In this document: positions 1 through 11,857 of the stretch, in pieces
How positions within the stretch are numbered: position 1 is the first letter of the stretch
Layout of the letters: the number at the start of each line of letters is the position of its first letter
DNA from: Paraphysomonas bandaiensis
Lineage: Eukaryota; Chrysophyceae
Length of the DNA stretch: 64,000 nucleotides
Direction of reading: 5' to 3'
Assembly: GCA_965644295.1 (NCBI GenBank)
Contig: CBFFRP010000378.1
Location: 186,001-250,000 of the forward strand
The notes under the pieces: model-generated
What the model was told of the DNA's origin: nothing
The model's database searches: none
The model's input: the letters and a program-made list of their open reading frames with translations, nothing else
Made by a program: the position numbers and the translations under genes

Positions 1-1082
1 TCACATTAGTCAACATAACTTGTTATTTGAAACTGTCTTGGTTGATGAAGCTGCACAGGCCACTGAGCCGGCGACACTTATTCCCCTTCGTTACGGATGC
101 AAGCGTCTTGTCCTTGTGGGTGATGCAAGACAGCTACCAGCATTTGTGTGCTCGAGGCAGGCGGAAGTGGCCGGGTTAGGGCAATCACTCTTTGAACGAC
201 TTGAACGGTGCGGTCATGAGATTGTCATGCTAAAGGTAGGACCATGTTAATCGCCACCTCTAATGCTGCTGAATAACTTTTTATCAGGAGCAGTACCGTA
301 TGCACCCAGAAATACGCCAGTTTCCGTCAGTTCAATTTTATGGTGGAGAGCTGACGGATGCTGAATGCATTGTGGAGGACATAAACAACTCGTGGAAACA
401 CAACACAATTGATAGTAAGAGTGGCGTTGTCTGTGATGTGGTTAGACGAGGACCGTTAAATCCTGTTATGTTCTTCAATTTGGGTGGTTTGGAGGAAGCG
501 CATAGAAAGTCTTACCTAAATCGGCATGAGGCGGATTTTGTGCTTGATTTTCTTACTCGTATGAGTGATCATTTCAAAGAATTCACAATAGCAGTTATAA
601 CACCTTACAAGTCACAAGTGCGACTAATAAATGATAAAATAGCGCGTGCTGGTGTTAGACACCTGTCCGTTGAGGTGAACACTGTAGATGGGTTTCAAGG
701 CCGGGAGAAGGATATCGTTCTTTTCTCCGCTGTTAGAACTCGCCGAGTAGGCTTTCTTTCGGATTACCGTCGTTTGAACGTCGCCATCACTCGTGCAAAA
801 AAATGTCTGGTGATCGTGGGACATGAGCCCAATCTTCGGTCTGATACAATTTGGAGCAATATGATTGAAAATCTCCGAGAAAGGGGATACACTCATTGCG
901 CGTCAGACGTTGATGTATTTAGCGAGTTCGTATTTAACACAGACACCGCCACAGACGATGCTTGTGAAGATGAAGATGAGGCTATGGAAGTCACTGTTAG
1001 GGAGGAGGAAGGAGAGATCACTTCAAGTACAGACCGTCATTCAGTACAGCAGAAAAAACGGAAACGCGATGTGAATGATTAG
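1..1082 (+). CDS. Sen1/UPF1-type superfamily 1 helicase, 3' part (5' end off window)
   Basis: C-terminal portion of an ATP-dependent RNA/DNA helicase of the Sen1/senataxin-UPF1 group; family members unwind RNA-DNA hybrids in transcription termination and RNA quality control. The frame is open from base 2, so the 5' end and the Walker A motif lie off the window. Exons 1-235 and 288-1082 are joined across a 52-bp GT-AG intron in phase 0. Visible motifs, in order: DEAAQATEP (motif II), LVGDARQLPA (III), EQYRMHPEI (IV, created by the splice), VDGFQGREKDIVLFSAVR (V) and RRLNVAITRAKK (VI). The tail after motif VI is acidic and ends in a basic KKRKR cluster that could be a nuclear signal. Which member of the Sen1/UPF1/Aquarius group it is cannot be settled without the N-terminus. 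Confidence 0.93.
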
Positions 1083-1599
1083 TATCAGAGTCAGACAGGT
1101 TTCTTAAATATATTAGGTGTCGTCCCAACAATATGTGCGCATTTTGTGTACTACATGGACGACACAGTAGTAGTGTACTTGCATGCCACTGTCATAAATT
1201 CAATATAGTCCTATACATGTACTAATAGTTCCTTGCTATTTATCGCCAGTATTTATTCAGTATATAGCAATTAAGAACTATTAATTGAGCACCCGTTAAG
1301 ATCAAGAATATACAGAACTACAATGTATAAGAAGAAAATAAGAGAAGACTGAACTCGTATACCTGTCTAGACCACTCATCGGGTAATAAGTATTAGGTTG
1401 AATATACATCTCCATAGGCATGTGTGATGAGGTGTGATACTTTTAATTGGAAGTCTTATTATTTATAGCAATAGGCGTTAAAAATCTGCACCAATGTAGT
1501 GGCTAGTTGAATGCAGTAGGTGTGCTACTACTTAATTGTGATACGACGACTGATATATTGCTAGCAACTATTTATAGCCATTCCTTGAAATTATAATAC
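1083..1599. other. AT-rich intergenic stretch with a short fragment of dispersed repeat R2
   Basis: No coding potential seen. Around 1463-1560 there is a fragment sharing the block AGCAATAGGCGTT and following bases with the R2 repeat copies at 25240, 25573, 33165 (inverted) and 49427. Confidence 0.5.
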
Positions 1600-3173
1600 C
1601 AGGGCCTGATAACCATTAATGGCCCATTAATGGTAGTTCAGTTCCCGGCAATTATAATGGCCATTAATACTTACTAACTTAAAGTGGATAGCACCACTCA
1701 TATAATAGATAGTGTTGTGCTCCCTTAATTGCTAATTTTTAGTTAAATAGCAGACTACAAATTTTAACTACTTCTCGCTCTCTACTGGCACATCAGGATC
1801 TTTTTGCAGGGCTTTATGGAGGGTATAAACATCCCACAACATGTAATTGGCTCGTAGGAATAGCAACGATTCTAGACGATATGGATTCATGTTTCTACGC
1901 TCAGGTGTCATAATCAACTTTGCACGACTAAAGAGCCTCTCAACAACATTAGATTATGCTTCAATATGAAGCAAGCAGCGGTAGTTGGACTCATAGGTAC
2001 CAAGTCGATCTCTCGTGGTGACCACGGCGCTGTCCAGAACACCGTGTGCAAAATCAGTTCCTTCACTCTCGTCCTCGTTATTTCTGTCGGGTAAAAACCA
2101 ACCTCCATATGGATGAATCCAGTTGCAAATGTCTAACTGCTCTTCTCTCATTGCCTGTCAACTCTCTTTCATCGTTCCCTTGAATTTTAGCCACTGCCTT
2201 CTCAAAATTTGCACTGGCAACAATGCTTGCATTCGGGGAAAGGTATAGATGCAGCTCTGGAAATTCTTGTACTAGTATATCAAATAACTGGCGGGCTTGG
2301 TACAAATTGGTTCCATCTCTTCCGAACATACTTATTTTCCACGATAGAATGGTTCGTCGTATATAACTATCCATTCCAGCCACCGAAATAAGTTCCTTGC
2401 AGCAGAAGATACTTTCCTTCTTACAAAAGACAATAAATCGCCCCCGTGAAGTATTCCACTTTCCAAAATTTTCTCGAGTTCCTCTCGCCAAGAAAATCCG
2501 CATGTTCGGTGCCCTTCTTGGCTATATTATTCACACAACTCATGTAACCTCGCTTTATCTTGTTTAAGGCGATCATTGCACAACGAATAAATATGATACA
2601 GACCACTGAGAGGATTCTCTAAAACCACTCGGAAGAAGATTACACTGCCATCAATTGTTTTGGCCATCATCGTTGCTTAATATGCTGGATGGTATAAATA
2701 CAGAGTATAATTACTTTGCTTAGCTGTGTACTGTAGCTTCTTTCAACTTTGGGGGAAAATAGTGTGCGTATGAATGTTTCTAGGTGAAATATGCATATTT
2801 TCAATGATTATATTAGAGTTTTTGGGTATATGGGTACGTTGCTATATATATTGCTCAGAAAACTATTCTCTAACTCTAGAATGCATTCAGAAGATAGTGA
2901 ACAAGGTTGCCACAGAGTGCCTGTAGAGTTGCATGAACATTGTTGTCTAATATTGTTTTGAGTTTCTTCGGAATATAGAGAAGATCCTACATTCTATATT
3001 ATGTTAAAAAACTCTCAGTTCTATATGTAGCAGTACAGGTCATTAATGGTAGTCCAGTTCCCGGCAATTGTAATGGCATTAATAAAAAATGTCCCGGCAA
3101 CTATAATGGCATTACCATTAATGGCCCACTAATGGCCATTAATGCCATTGCCATTAATGGTTACCAGGCCCTG
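1600..3173 (-). mobile_element. hAT-family DNA transposon, degraded, with TIRs and 8-bp target duplication
   Basis: The left end reads CAGGGCCTGATAACCATTAA and the right end is its near-exact inverse, with one difference (CAGGGCCTGGTAACC on the complementary strand). The eight bases outside the left end (1592-1599, TATAATAC) match those outside the right end (3174-3181, TATAATAT) at seven of eight positions, which is the target-duplication length typical of hAT elements. Both ends carry subterminal copies of the palindrome CCATTAATGG. The interior holds a broken transposase gene on the minus strand, so the element is non-autonomous. An element of the same type lies at 37851-39354. Confidence 0.85.
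1768..2503 (-). pseudogene. hAT transposase C-terminal fragment, frameshifted and with a premature stop
   Basis: Reading the minus strand, 1768-1953 encodes a typical hAT C-terminal dimerisation region: VERLFSRAKLIM, then RRNMNPYRLESLLFLRANY. An in-frame TAA at about 1949-1951 interrupts it just upstream of this motif. The preceding segment (1954-2151) lies in the same frame, while the still earlier part (2078-2503) lies in a different frame, which implies a frameshift near 2140. A stretch up to 2606 may be a further decayed part. No intact catalytic domain is visible. It sits inside the TIR-bounded element at 1600-3173, which confirms the family. Confidence 0.85.
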
Positions 3174-5014
3174 TATAATATTAGATAACAATTATATATA
3201 GTTATTTATTGTAGTTACTAATAGTTATGCATTTAGTCGTGAGAGCCTGATTATTACCAAGTAGTAGTGAATGTCCGATTATTAGTAATAGGTGTGTAAG
3301 AGTCAAAACTATTTAACTAACTAGTGCTTAACTATGAATAATTAACTTAACTATATTTAACTACTACTACCCACACAACTTCTAACAGTCATGTATTTCA
3401 TCTTTACTCATTATAGTTCTTTTGTTCTATTTGAATATAAGAAATTACATTTTTTACATATATAAGTAAACATAATGCAATCGTGGGATTTTTTTTCCCA
3501 CGTTTTTAGGAGTATTTATCGTTTACCGTAGTATATCATACTGCTGCAGGTACTGTATATGTATTCGTTTGTACGAGTAGTACCCTATGCGTAGACTCTG
3601 TATGTATGTGAGGAGGATATTTGAATTCTTGTGTAAATGATATATAAAAAATGAATATTCACTTTTTTTATAGTATATTTCTTGTTGCCTTTGTCTCTTT
3701 CAGTGGTTTATATTCGTCTTTAAATTCATTTTTTATGTTTAATACTATACCGTCAGAGTGTGAATTCTTATTATATCAATTAAACTCCCTTCTCTATCTA
3801 CAAAGCAAATGACAATATGACATTAACGATTATTATCATTCTTGCTATATATTGCATTTCTAAGGTTGGCCTTTAGTTTATCAATGCAAATTCAATTTTT
3901 ATATAGTCATCACTATCTGAATAATGAATTACACTCTTCATACCCACACATCAGGGCTCGGTAACAGTGTATGGAATTGCAATAATATAATATCGAACTG
4001 AACTTAGTCGTGTTGCTCAAGATTAAGAGGAAAGAAAGACACGTAATCGACCGTACAAGGAAACTGTACCTCTCAAAGTTTATAATGAGAGGTCAACTTT
4101 CCCACCATTTCAATATAGCCATTATAATAGCCATATAGGGTGATGGACATTAAGGGCAATAAATGGCTATCGTCCTTGATGTTCTCCAACTTCTAATTCT
4201 AATATAACGTTCTTCTACTATATGAGTAAAAAATTATTACGTATATTCCATGCAACTGCAATTGTTACGCAGCCATGACATGTACTAGCCTATAGCCTAT
4301 GCTATGTGTGACTCGAATATGTAATCTCGTCATTCTTGGTATAACCCTAACACCCTAACCCTAATTTACAACTGTGTGTGTGTGCATCAGTAATATAGAA
4401 ATGTGCGAATAGTTTCGCACTCTGAAAAGTGCAAGCAAATTGAGGTAACATAACTTGCCATGTGCTCTTGTGAGGAATAACGTTCGATGGGATTCCATAT
4501 TTACCATGCTCCAAGCTCCAAAGAGTTTTGGAGTTGGCAGGAGGTCTGGGCAGGTGTAATTTTGTCAATGAGGTCAACAAACAAAGAACAAAAGCGACTA
4601 GACACTACTAAACCAACTAAGTACCGCTGCTTGAAGCCTATTTACTACACTACTAATTGCGTAGAAATGCTTTTTAGTAAGCAAAAGTCAGCATGAGTGA
4701 TCTGCGCAAATCTATGGCACATCGTCGAATAGAGGACCTTATATTTTCTTGCGCTTCAATATACTTTTGTGGAATGCAAGTACGGTTGAGATGCTATACG
4801 CGCTTGTACTGAGTAACACAGGTAATTAGACAAGTGCACGAGCTATAAGTAACAATCACTTGCAATTAATTGTTACGCAGCCTTGGCACATGCAAACTAA
4901 TACTCTAGTATTCACTTGAGCTATAGCTAATAATAAAAAACAATATTGGAAACTTGGAGTCGTTTATTACAACTATTCAAAAACCTTACATGAATAGTGC
5001 AAACGTTAACTAGA
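3174..5014. other. AT-rich intergenic region; R2 fragment and telomere-like repeats
   Basis: No gene seen. About 3258-3345 is another fragment of dispersed repeat R2 (motif GTAGTAGTGAATGTC). At 4343-4364 there are imperfect CCCTAA repeats resembling telomeric DNA, followed by a short GT run. The remainder is low-complexity AT-rich sequence; short open frames near 4347-4696 show no recognisable protein. Confidence 0.5.
4343..4364 (-). repeat. Interstitial telomere-like (TTAGGG)n remnant
   Basis: Two to three imperfect CCCTAA units (AACCCTAACACCCTAACCCT) in otherwise AT-rich intergenic DNA. TTAGGG is the telomere repeat of many eukaryotes. With so few units a chance match or an old break-repair scar are both possible. 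Confidence 0.4.
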
Positions 5015-6376
5015 TTAGTACTCCTCGCCGAAGTCCTCCTCTTCACCTTCACCCTCAGCGGTTTCGGCTCCGACCTCCTCGTAATCCTTCTCCAGTGCGG
5101 CAAGATCCTCACGGGCCTCGGAGAACTCTCCCTCCTCCATACCCTCACCAACATACCAGTGGACAAAGGCACGCTTGGCGTACATGAGATCGAACTTATG
5201 GTCAATGCGAGAAAGAGCCTCAGCAATAGCCGTGGTGTTGGAAACCATGCAGACAGCGCGCTGAACGCGGGCAAGGTCGCCACCAGGGACAACAGTTGGG
5301 GGCTGATAGTTGATACCACACTTGAATCCAGTGGGGCACCAGTCCACAAACTGAACGGTTCTCTTTGTCTTGATGGTAGCAACAGAGGCATTGACATCCT
5401 TAGGGACGACATCTCCTCTGTACATGAGGCAACAAGCCATGTACTTGCCATGACGAGGGTCGCACTTTGTCATCATGTTGCTGGGCTCGAACACTGAGTT
5501 GGTGATCTCAGCAACAGACAGCTGCTCGTGGTACGCCTTCTCAGCAGAGATAATAGGAGCATAAGAGGTAAGCATAAAGTGGATACGAGGGTAGGGCACC
5601 AAGTTTGTCTGGAACTCAGAGATATCCACATTCAGTGCACCATCGAAACGAAGAGATGCAGTGAGGGAGGAAACAACCTGAGCAATGAGACGGTTGAGGT
5701 TAGTGTATGTGGGGCGCTCAATATCGAGGTTGCGGCGGCACACGTCGTACAGAGCCTCGTTATCGAGACAGAAGGTGCAGTCAGTGTGCTCAAGTAGAGA
5801 GTGGGTGGAGAGCACATGGTTGTAAGGCTCAACGACAGCAGTAGCCACCTGAGGAGCGGGAGTAACAGTGAAGGAAAGCTTCGACTTGCGGCCATAGTCC
5901 ACAGAAAGTCTCTCCAGAAGGAGAGATCCGAGGCCAGATCCCGTTCCACCGCCCGTGGCGTGAAAGATCATGAATCCCTGAAGACCGGTACAGTTGTCAG
6001 CAAGCTTGCGCACTCTGTCCAAAACGAGGTCAACAATCTCCTTGCCAATGGTGTAGTGTCCTCTGGCGTAGTTGTTTGCAGCATCCTCCTTGCCACTGAT
6101 CACCTGCTCAGGGTGGTACAGCTGCCTGTAGGTTCCAGTGCGGACCTCGTCACATACACCAGGCTCCAAGTCAACCATCACAGCCCTGGGAACGTGCTTG
6201 CCGGCACCAGTCTCAGAGAAGAAGGTGTTGAAAGAGTCATCACCACCTCCGACAGTCTTGTCGCTAGGCATCTGGCCGTCAGGCTGGATTCCGTGCTCAA
6301 GGCAGTAAAGTTCCCAGCATCCGTTACCGGCCTGAACACCAGCCTGTCCAATGTGAATAGAGAGACACTCACGCAT
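5015..6376 (-). CDS. Alpha-tubulin
   Basis: Alpha subunit of the tubulin dimer, which binds non-exchangeable GTP and polymerises into microtubules. The start at 6376 gives [13 protein letters not shown], the canonical alpha-tubulin N-terminus; the frame continues 15 codons upstream, but those are not part of the family. Length is 453 residues (usual 450-453). Lys40, the luminal acetylation site, is present in SDKTVGG, as are the GGGTGSG GTP-binding loop and a C-terminal acidic tail ending in EEY, so the detyrosination site is kept. There are no introns, unlike most neighbours, and codon use is visibly richer in G and C, consistent with high expression. The 5' flank is AT-rich with no obvious TATA box. 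Confidence 0.98.
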   Translation of the reverse strand: MRECLSIHIGQAGVQAGNGCWELYCLEHGIQPDGQMPSDKTVGGGDDSFNTFFSETGAGKHVPRAVMVDLEPGVCDEVRTGTYRQLYHPEQVISGKEDAANNYARGHYTIGKEIVDLVLDRVRKLADNCTGLQGFMIFHATGGGTGSGLGSLLLERLSVDYGRKSKLSFTVTPAPQVATAVVEPYNHVLSTHSLLEHTDCTFCLDNEALYDVCRRNLDIERPTYTNLNRLIAQVVSSLTASLRFDGALNVDISEFQTNLVPYPRIHFMLTSYAPIISAEKAYHEQLSVAEITNSVFEPSNMMTKCDPRHGKYMACCLMYRGDVVPKDVNASVATIKTKRTVQFVDWCPTGFKCGINYQPPTVVPGGDLARVQRAVCMVSNTTAIAEALSRIDHKFDLMYAKRAFVHWYVGEGMEEGEFSEAREDLAALEKDYEEVGAETAEGEGEEEDFGEEY

Positions 6377-7707
6377 GTTGTTATTAGTGGATTGGTTGTG
6401 GTAGAGTAAGTTTACTTGCAAACGTTTGACTTTGTCAAGGAAACAAAATTATGACAATCACAGCAGATTGCATTCAAATGCATTCAATTCATCTCAATTT
6501 TATATATAACTGCCGTATCTTAAACAGTCACAAGATCTTGAATGGGTACATGTTTTCAGTAATGAATTGTAATGATGTTTGTAGATATAGTTTATATAGT
6601 TTTCACTGGTTTTCGACTTTACAGAATCGAAAACCATGATTTTTTAAACTGTGTCAACTATTTTCCTCATTATCTACGAAAATCTAAAATTTTAATAGAT
6701 GTAATAAGATCTACAAGATACTGTGCATTGATGATGATACAGATCATAACTATCACACGAATTGCATCAAATCTCTCCCATTCCTTCCTACATAATGTCA
6801 TTATTGCAACAATGAATTGTGCTAGTTTATGGCAACACTTCGTTTGCTGTACCATTCCTTATCACGCTTATAGTTGATCTCATACACGGCTGTTGTTGGA
6901 TTGTATCGTGCTTATTGCATTAGCAGTTCAATACAGATTGTCGAATCATTCAAAACATGTTTTTCATGCAAGCAAAATAATGACTACTGATCAAACCTCA
7001 AACGCCCTGAATTATGATATCTTTCTAATGTTACAATCAGTAAAGTGGTAGAATAGACGACAGTATCACAGATGAGTGTCAGAGCATATTCTTGTTATAT
7101 TTGTGACTTTTAATTCATAACAACATGAGTGATACTAATAATCTTTCATATATCGATCTCTCATTCCTTCTGTAAAGAGCAATAACAGTGTTGACAGAGC
7201 GAAAGATCTACATGTCGATATCTCTCATCTCCTCTCTGAATTTTTGTTCCGCTTTTCTGTATTTTTGAATAGTTACCACGTCTGGGCTACAGGAGTAGAA
7301 CTCGTTTTGTATTGGTCAACAATGCGTAGCTAGCTACTATATACGAATGCACTTATCATTATAATTTGTAAGGAGTTTGAATTTAGCTCTTTGAGCCATA
7401 TATTAATTTGACGAATCGCTCATAATATATAGTAGTGAGCCTTTTCAACTATTTAGACCAGACTCAATACTAATATATCCTGACCGTACAGCTGAAACAG
7501 TGGCATTATGACTATGAGTACTCCTGTATGGAGAAGGGATACGTAATAATCGGCACCATCTACTGTCCACTGCGGGGATGCATTCAACTAACTTGCCATA
7601 CGAAAGCTTTTAGTGTTGCAGGAACAAAAGAAAAATAAATGTCGCTATTTCTCATCACGAATATGTGAGGGTTTTGAACATCCACTATTTATTTAAAATG
7701 TTCTTCG
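6377..7707. other. Intergenic region between tubulin and the dimethyltransferase gene
   Basis: AT-rich. It presumably holds the tubulin promoter (right of 6376) and the 3' end of the gene at 7708. Short open frames at 6451-6877 have no recognisable content. I see no RNA gene or repeat here. Confidence 0.5.
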
Positions 7708-9029
7708 TTATTTCGTAATTTTACCACTCTTCAATGATGGCTCTCTCCATACACGTGGAGATGTATACTGTGCCAACTCGACGTCAAATATATCTTCCTG
7801 ATCAGAATCGCTACCACTGGCAGTTGGTAATTGACTAGCTGGGTCACATTCTCCATAAAGATCAGCAGTAAGTTCTAAAAACTCCACTGGACGCAACTCC
7901 TCAGGTCGCAAAGTGGCCCAACGAGGTGGCAACGATAGCCCATCTTGTTGAATCATCGCTAAAACCTCGTTATGTCAGATCAGCTCAATAAGAACACTAC
8001 ACATACCTTTCAAACTAGACCGAAGCATTTTACGCCGCTTTCCAAATGAGTTTATAATTACTCTAAAATTATACGATGAGCGGACACCATGCCTAATACT
8101 TAAGTCTTACTTGCGGAGATCCTCTGCTCTCACTCGATAAAGGTGTGGGTTCGGTTTCGTAAAGTCGAAAGAGACGAGGGCTGAGTCCACCTATATTCCA
8201 ATAAACGCAAGATATTAAAACAAAGAACACCCTACGCTTGGAACCGGATAAAAAGCGGACGGGGGTATTTTGAACTCAATCTTAGGCTGTGAATACAGTT
8301 GGAACACAGTACCGAGGATGCCATAGTTCTTCGCTCTGGGTTTCGATGTAACTCTCTCGGCAACCTATCCATAAGGCAGCACGCAACATACGTCATCGGA
8401 TGAAAGCAAACAAAAACATATATACCTCCAGTTGCATCGTGAATACTCCCTTGTTTATAGCCCGATGGTTATCCGCCAGAGAAAACAATATTTGACTTGA
8501 TATATAGTAAGGAAGATTGCCAATCACAGAGAGTGTCCCACCGCGCTCTACAGCATACTGTGGCCACTTAACATCCAAAACATCTTTATGAATTAAATCT
8601 AAATCAGGAATTTTATTTGATAAAAATGTAATTGCTCTTTTATCAATTTCTATAGCACCCTATTAATATAATGTTATATATTCATAGTATAGTAAGGCTA
8701 GATAATAATACCATGCGAGGATATTTCCTATATAACACTCTAGTAAGTGCACCTGATCCTGGACCTAATTCTAATACTCTTATACCCTCCTATAAATATA
8801 TAAGATATATACAGTATAGTTATATATATAAGTGTGATACCTCACTATCATCTGTGAAAGTATTCACTATATTGTTAATAATATTTTGATCAGATAAAAA
8901 ATTTTGTCCTAAACTTTGTTTTGGTTTAAATTCACCCGGTGGTAAAGTAAACGGTCTGTCAGGATCCGTTCTATATCCTCTCCATATATATTTATTAATA
9001 GATCGATTATATCGTATATGTTGTATCAT
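7708..9029 (-). CDS. KsgA/Dim1-type rRNA adenine dimethyltransferase, probably organellar
   Basis: Transfers methyl groups from S-adenosylmethionine to two adjacent adenines near the 3' end of small-subunit rRNA. Exons on the minus strand: 8841-9029, 8712-8789, 8426-8659, 8236-8364, 8111-8190, 8007-8062, 7708-7958; all six introns are GT-AG and 45-61 bp. The protein is 338 residues. Motifs in order: SLGQNFL (family N-terminal motif), ELGPGSGALT (SAM motif I), AIEIDKRA (motif II), NLPYYISS (motif IV), FYPVPSVDSALV, FGKRRKMLR and RPEELRPVEF. The start is the first in-frame ATG; the frame stays open upstream without another ATG. The basic N-terminal stretch before SLGQNFL suits a mitochondrial or plastid enzyme, but location is inferred. 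The first exons are much more AT-rich than the last. Confidence 0.93.
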
Positions 9030-9485
9030 ATGAAGTATATGAAGTTGAATTGTATTATCCAATAAAAACCCTGTATTTGAGTACTTCAAATAAGAAAGAC
9101 TTAAGTATAAAGTATGTGAATATAAGATGGTCTCGAAGTGAAGTGAAGTGAAGTGAATGACTATATCAGGCTATATATGTAGTAGATTAAGCATATCAAT
9201 GGAACCCTCATGAATACCACTACTTCCTATATACAGTATACACCATTGGAAAGAGACTACGGAATTATATCCTATCATTTATATATACGATGATATTATT
9301 GGTTGATTAGGGTACCTATATAACAATATGTATAGATGTGATATGAGGCAGTAGATGTGTACTATTAACAAGAGTGTGAAGGGGGTGTTAGATTATATGA
9401 GATATATACAAGCACTGGTTATAATAAGATGATATATGGAAATATGAGTAATAGAATACTATGAGTATGAATAACTACTTGAGTT
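9030..9485. promoter_or_regulatory. Divergent intergenic region
   Basis: Separates two divergently transcribed genes, so it should contain both promoters. It is very AT-rich with many TATATA stretches and a short GAAGT pentanucleotide run near 9135-9158. No specific factor site can be named. Confidence 0.4.
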
Positions 9486-11228
9486 ATGCGTAGTGTATTA
9501 GTATATATTCTACTAGTAATCACTGTATGTATATATCAGACACATGTACGAGGAGTAAGACATAACTCTACAATATCACCCTCATATTGTATTGATCCTA
9601 TTGTAGAGAAGATATTTTCTAATCGAGTGACTTCATGTCTTGAAGGGAAGTCTGTATTAGATGAATTAAATGATTTAAGGCTTTATAGTGTATCTGAGTA
9701 TCAGCGTGCACATGAACTGATTGCATATCAATACTTTCTTGAGAAATCCAATCCACATAGGAGAGATTGCTCGAATGCTCATTTTGAGTATGTGCCTTTT
9801 ATAGTGTTACCATGGAAAATTGGAGTTTCTTCTATGACTGGATGCACTGCATTCGGGAATTGTGCACAAAGCACTGTCAGAAATCGTGACTGCCGAATTG
9901 AAGCAGTTGTGAAAAGCATTATAGATTACGTTGGATATGTCAAAACGAAGCGTAGTACATCTATGCGAAACGGGAAGCCGCGCTTTGTTGTATCGTCTGT
10001 GTACAACTTGAAGACTATTTTAGGGCGTGGTATGCCTGTTCAATTTCGTCATGGAGATGCCTATAACACTGTGACCGAATTCATTGAGAACACGTTTATT
10101 GGCCATTATGAACGTATTCCTCAGTGTGCAGATTTGCTTCGTAAGCAATGGAAGAGACTTATTGAGCTACCTTATATTCCACTCCTTCCGTCCCCACCGT
10201 CGTCCAGGACCACGAGTATTGGACATGATAGTGTCACTTTTCTCTTCAGCGGTAGACTTGTGTTATGGGGGTCAGAGAGAGTGTGCTCGGTACGAGCTAC
10301 AATAGCTCAACACATGTCGCTCAGAGATGATGCAGTTGTTTTTAATATATCAGAGCCTCATACGATGGGTCGACGTATTGTAGACCCTGTCCTTGTTGCT
10401 GCCTTAAGCCGCAGTACTTTTTGTATCGTCTCTAAAGCCGACTCCTATTCCACTGCCGCTTTCTATAATGCCATTATGCATGACTGCATTCCTGTGGTTA
10501 TCAGTGACTGGTATGTGTTTAGCTTTTGGTGGCTTATTCCTTACACGGAATTTGTGATCCGTATAAAGGAAGAGGTCTTCTTATCTAATCCAGATGCTGC
10601 TCTAGACCATGTGAAAGAAACTTTTGGTCAAACGGATATCGTGAATATGAGAGCAGCTATGCAAAAATGGAAAAAGTTTTTTTCGTTTGGTATTTCTGGT
10701 GTTGGTATTGCAGCGGTAGTTCCCCCTCTCGACACCATGCTGATTGAAATGCACTATGCTCTTTTAGAGATGTCAACATCACATAAACAACCTGTGTATG
10801 GAAGTTCAGACGAACCAGATGTCATGGCCATTTCATATACTGACCGCATTCGATCAGAATATGGACACAAACTTGATGAGGTTTGTGTATACTGTCGTGA
10901 CCCAGTTGCGTGTACCCATGTAGTTCAACCACTTGTGATGCCTCAGTTCAAGGACGTCCGATCGCACATCTGTCAACACGCGCCACGCCTGATAGGCCAC
11001 TATAAAATTGTGTTTTTTATGCAATGCGTTCGAATGTTGTGGCCTTTGAAGCCAGGAAAGCTCAAACCAGTGGATATTTCAGGTTTGACAGCGGAGGATC
11101 GTGCTTTTATTTATGAATTTCACAATATTTCGAAAAGTGACAGCAGCATGTCTACTTTCGAGTTCAAAGAATGGGATGTCTATCCTCCTGTTTCCACAGA
11201 ATCGAAACACCGCATATTTACGTTGTAA
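9486..11228 (+). CDS. Exostosin-like (GT47-type) glycosyltransferase, type II membrane protein
   Basis: Single-exon gene, 580 residues. An N-terminal hydrophobic segment (about residues 4-17, VLVYILLVITVCIY) acts as signal anchor or signal peptide, placing the enzyme in the ER/Golgi lumen. The middle (about 245-350) matches the exostosin/GT47 pattern: a strand-rich FLFSGRL block, then VAALSRSTFCIVSKADSYS and FYNAIMHDCIPVVISD, corresponding to the family's S-x-FCL-P-G-D-S and GCIPV-I-SD motifs. Family members transfer glucuronic acid, galactose or related sugars to polysaccharides; the donor cannot be told here. N-glycosylation sequons are present. The first ~150 bases are much more AT-rich than the body. 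It is divergent from the dimethyltransferase gene. Confidence 0.8.
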   Translation: MRSVLVYILLVITVCIYQTHVRGVRHNSTISPSYCIDPIVEKIFSNRVTSCLEGKSVLDELNDLRLYSVSEYQRAHELIAYQYFLEKSNPHRRDCSNAHFEYVPFIVLPWKIGVSSMTGCTAFGNCAQSTVRNRDCRIEAVVKSIIDYVGYVKTKRSTSMRNGKPRFVVSSVYNLKTILGRGMPVQFRHGDAYNTVTEFIENTFIGHYERIPQCADLLRKQWKRLIELPYIPLLPSPPSSRTTSIGHDSVTFLFSGRLVLWGSERVCSVRATIAQHMSLRDDAVVFNISEPHTMGRRIVDPVLVAALSRSTFCIVSKADSYSTAAFYNAIMHDCIPVVISDWYVFSFWWLIPYTEFVIRIKEEVFLSNPDAALDHVKETFGQTDIVNMRAAMQKWKKFFSFGISGVGIAAVVPPLDTMLIEMHYALLEMSTSHKQPVYGSSDEPDVMAISYTDRIRSEYGHKLDEVCVYCRDPVACTHVVQPLVMPQFKDVRSHICQHAPRLIGHYKIVFFMQCVRMLWPLKPGKLKPVDISGLTAEDRAFIYEFHNISKSDSSMSTFEFKEWDVYPPVSTESKHRIFTL

Positions 11229-11738
11229 CACTTTAGTACACTGTTTGTCTGTATGTTGTATATTACATGTTATTAATCGCTTTTAGCGTTCAGGGCTACG
11301 AATTCACGGCATAATCATTAAATACTAAATACATATATATAAAATATAAATATATAATATGAAGTGGGCCGCACGAACATAGGATCAATACAGTTCTAAT
11401 TAGAATGAAAAAGATATAGAATCTAGTGACGTAAAATTAATTTACAGTCTGCAATTGATCCTTTCTTCATTACTAATACTTTAGCCTAGTACTGTGAATT
11501 GTACTGCTGTTTTTTACTGTCTGTTCTACTGTAAAGTGTTGGAATACGTATGGTTCTCTAAGATAGTACTGTAGAATACGTTAAATACAATGTGAAAAAC
11601 AGTAATACGTAGTCAATAGTCAAAGGTGCTATATAGCTATAACTGTGAAACTGAAGTATTATATCATGACGATTCAAGATACGGAAGTTGAGCAGTGGTT
11701 GACATGAACGAAATAATTTATCATGTTGTTGACATGTG
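11229..11738. other. Intergenic, AT-rich, no feature seen
   Basis: Lies between the glycosyltransferase stop and the retroelement repeat. TATA-rich without a convincing open frame, repeat or RNA gene. Confidence 0.5.
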
Positions 11739-11857
11739 TTACATGACAACACACACAATTGTGTATACAATCATAATAAAGTAATCTATCTAGTTTGACT
11801 AACTTAAACTTCTCTTACAACGATCTTAATCATCTGAAAATGGTCATTAGTCAATAT
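11739..11857 (+). repeat. Direct repeat, left copy (119 bp)
   Basis: Matches 13265-13383. It includes the ATG at 11840 and the first codons of the gag frame. Confidence 0.9.
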
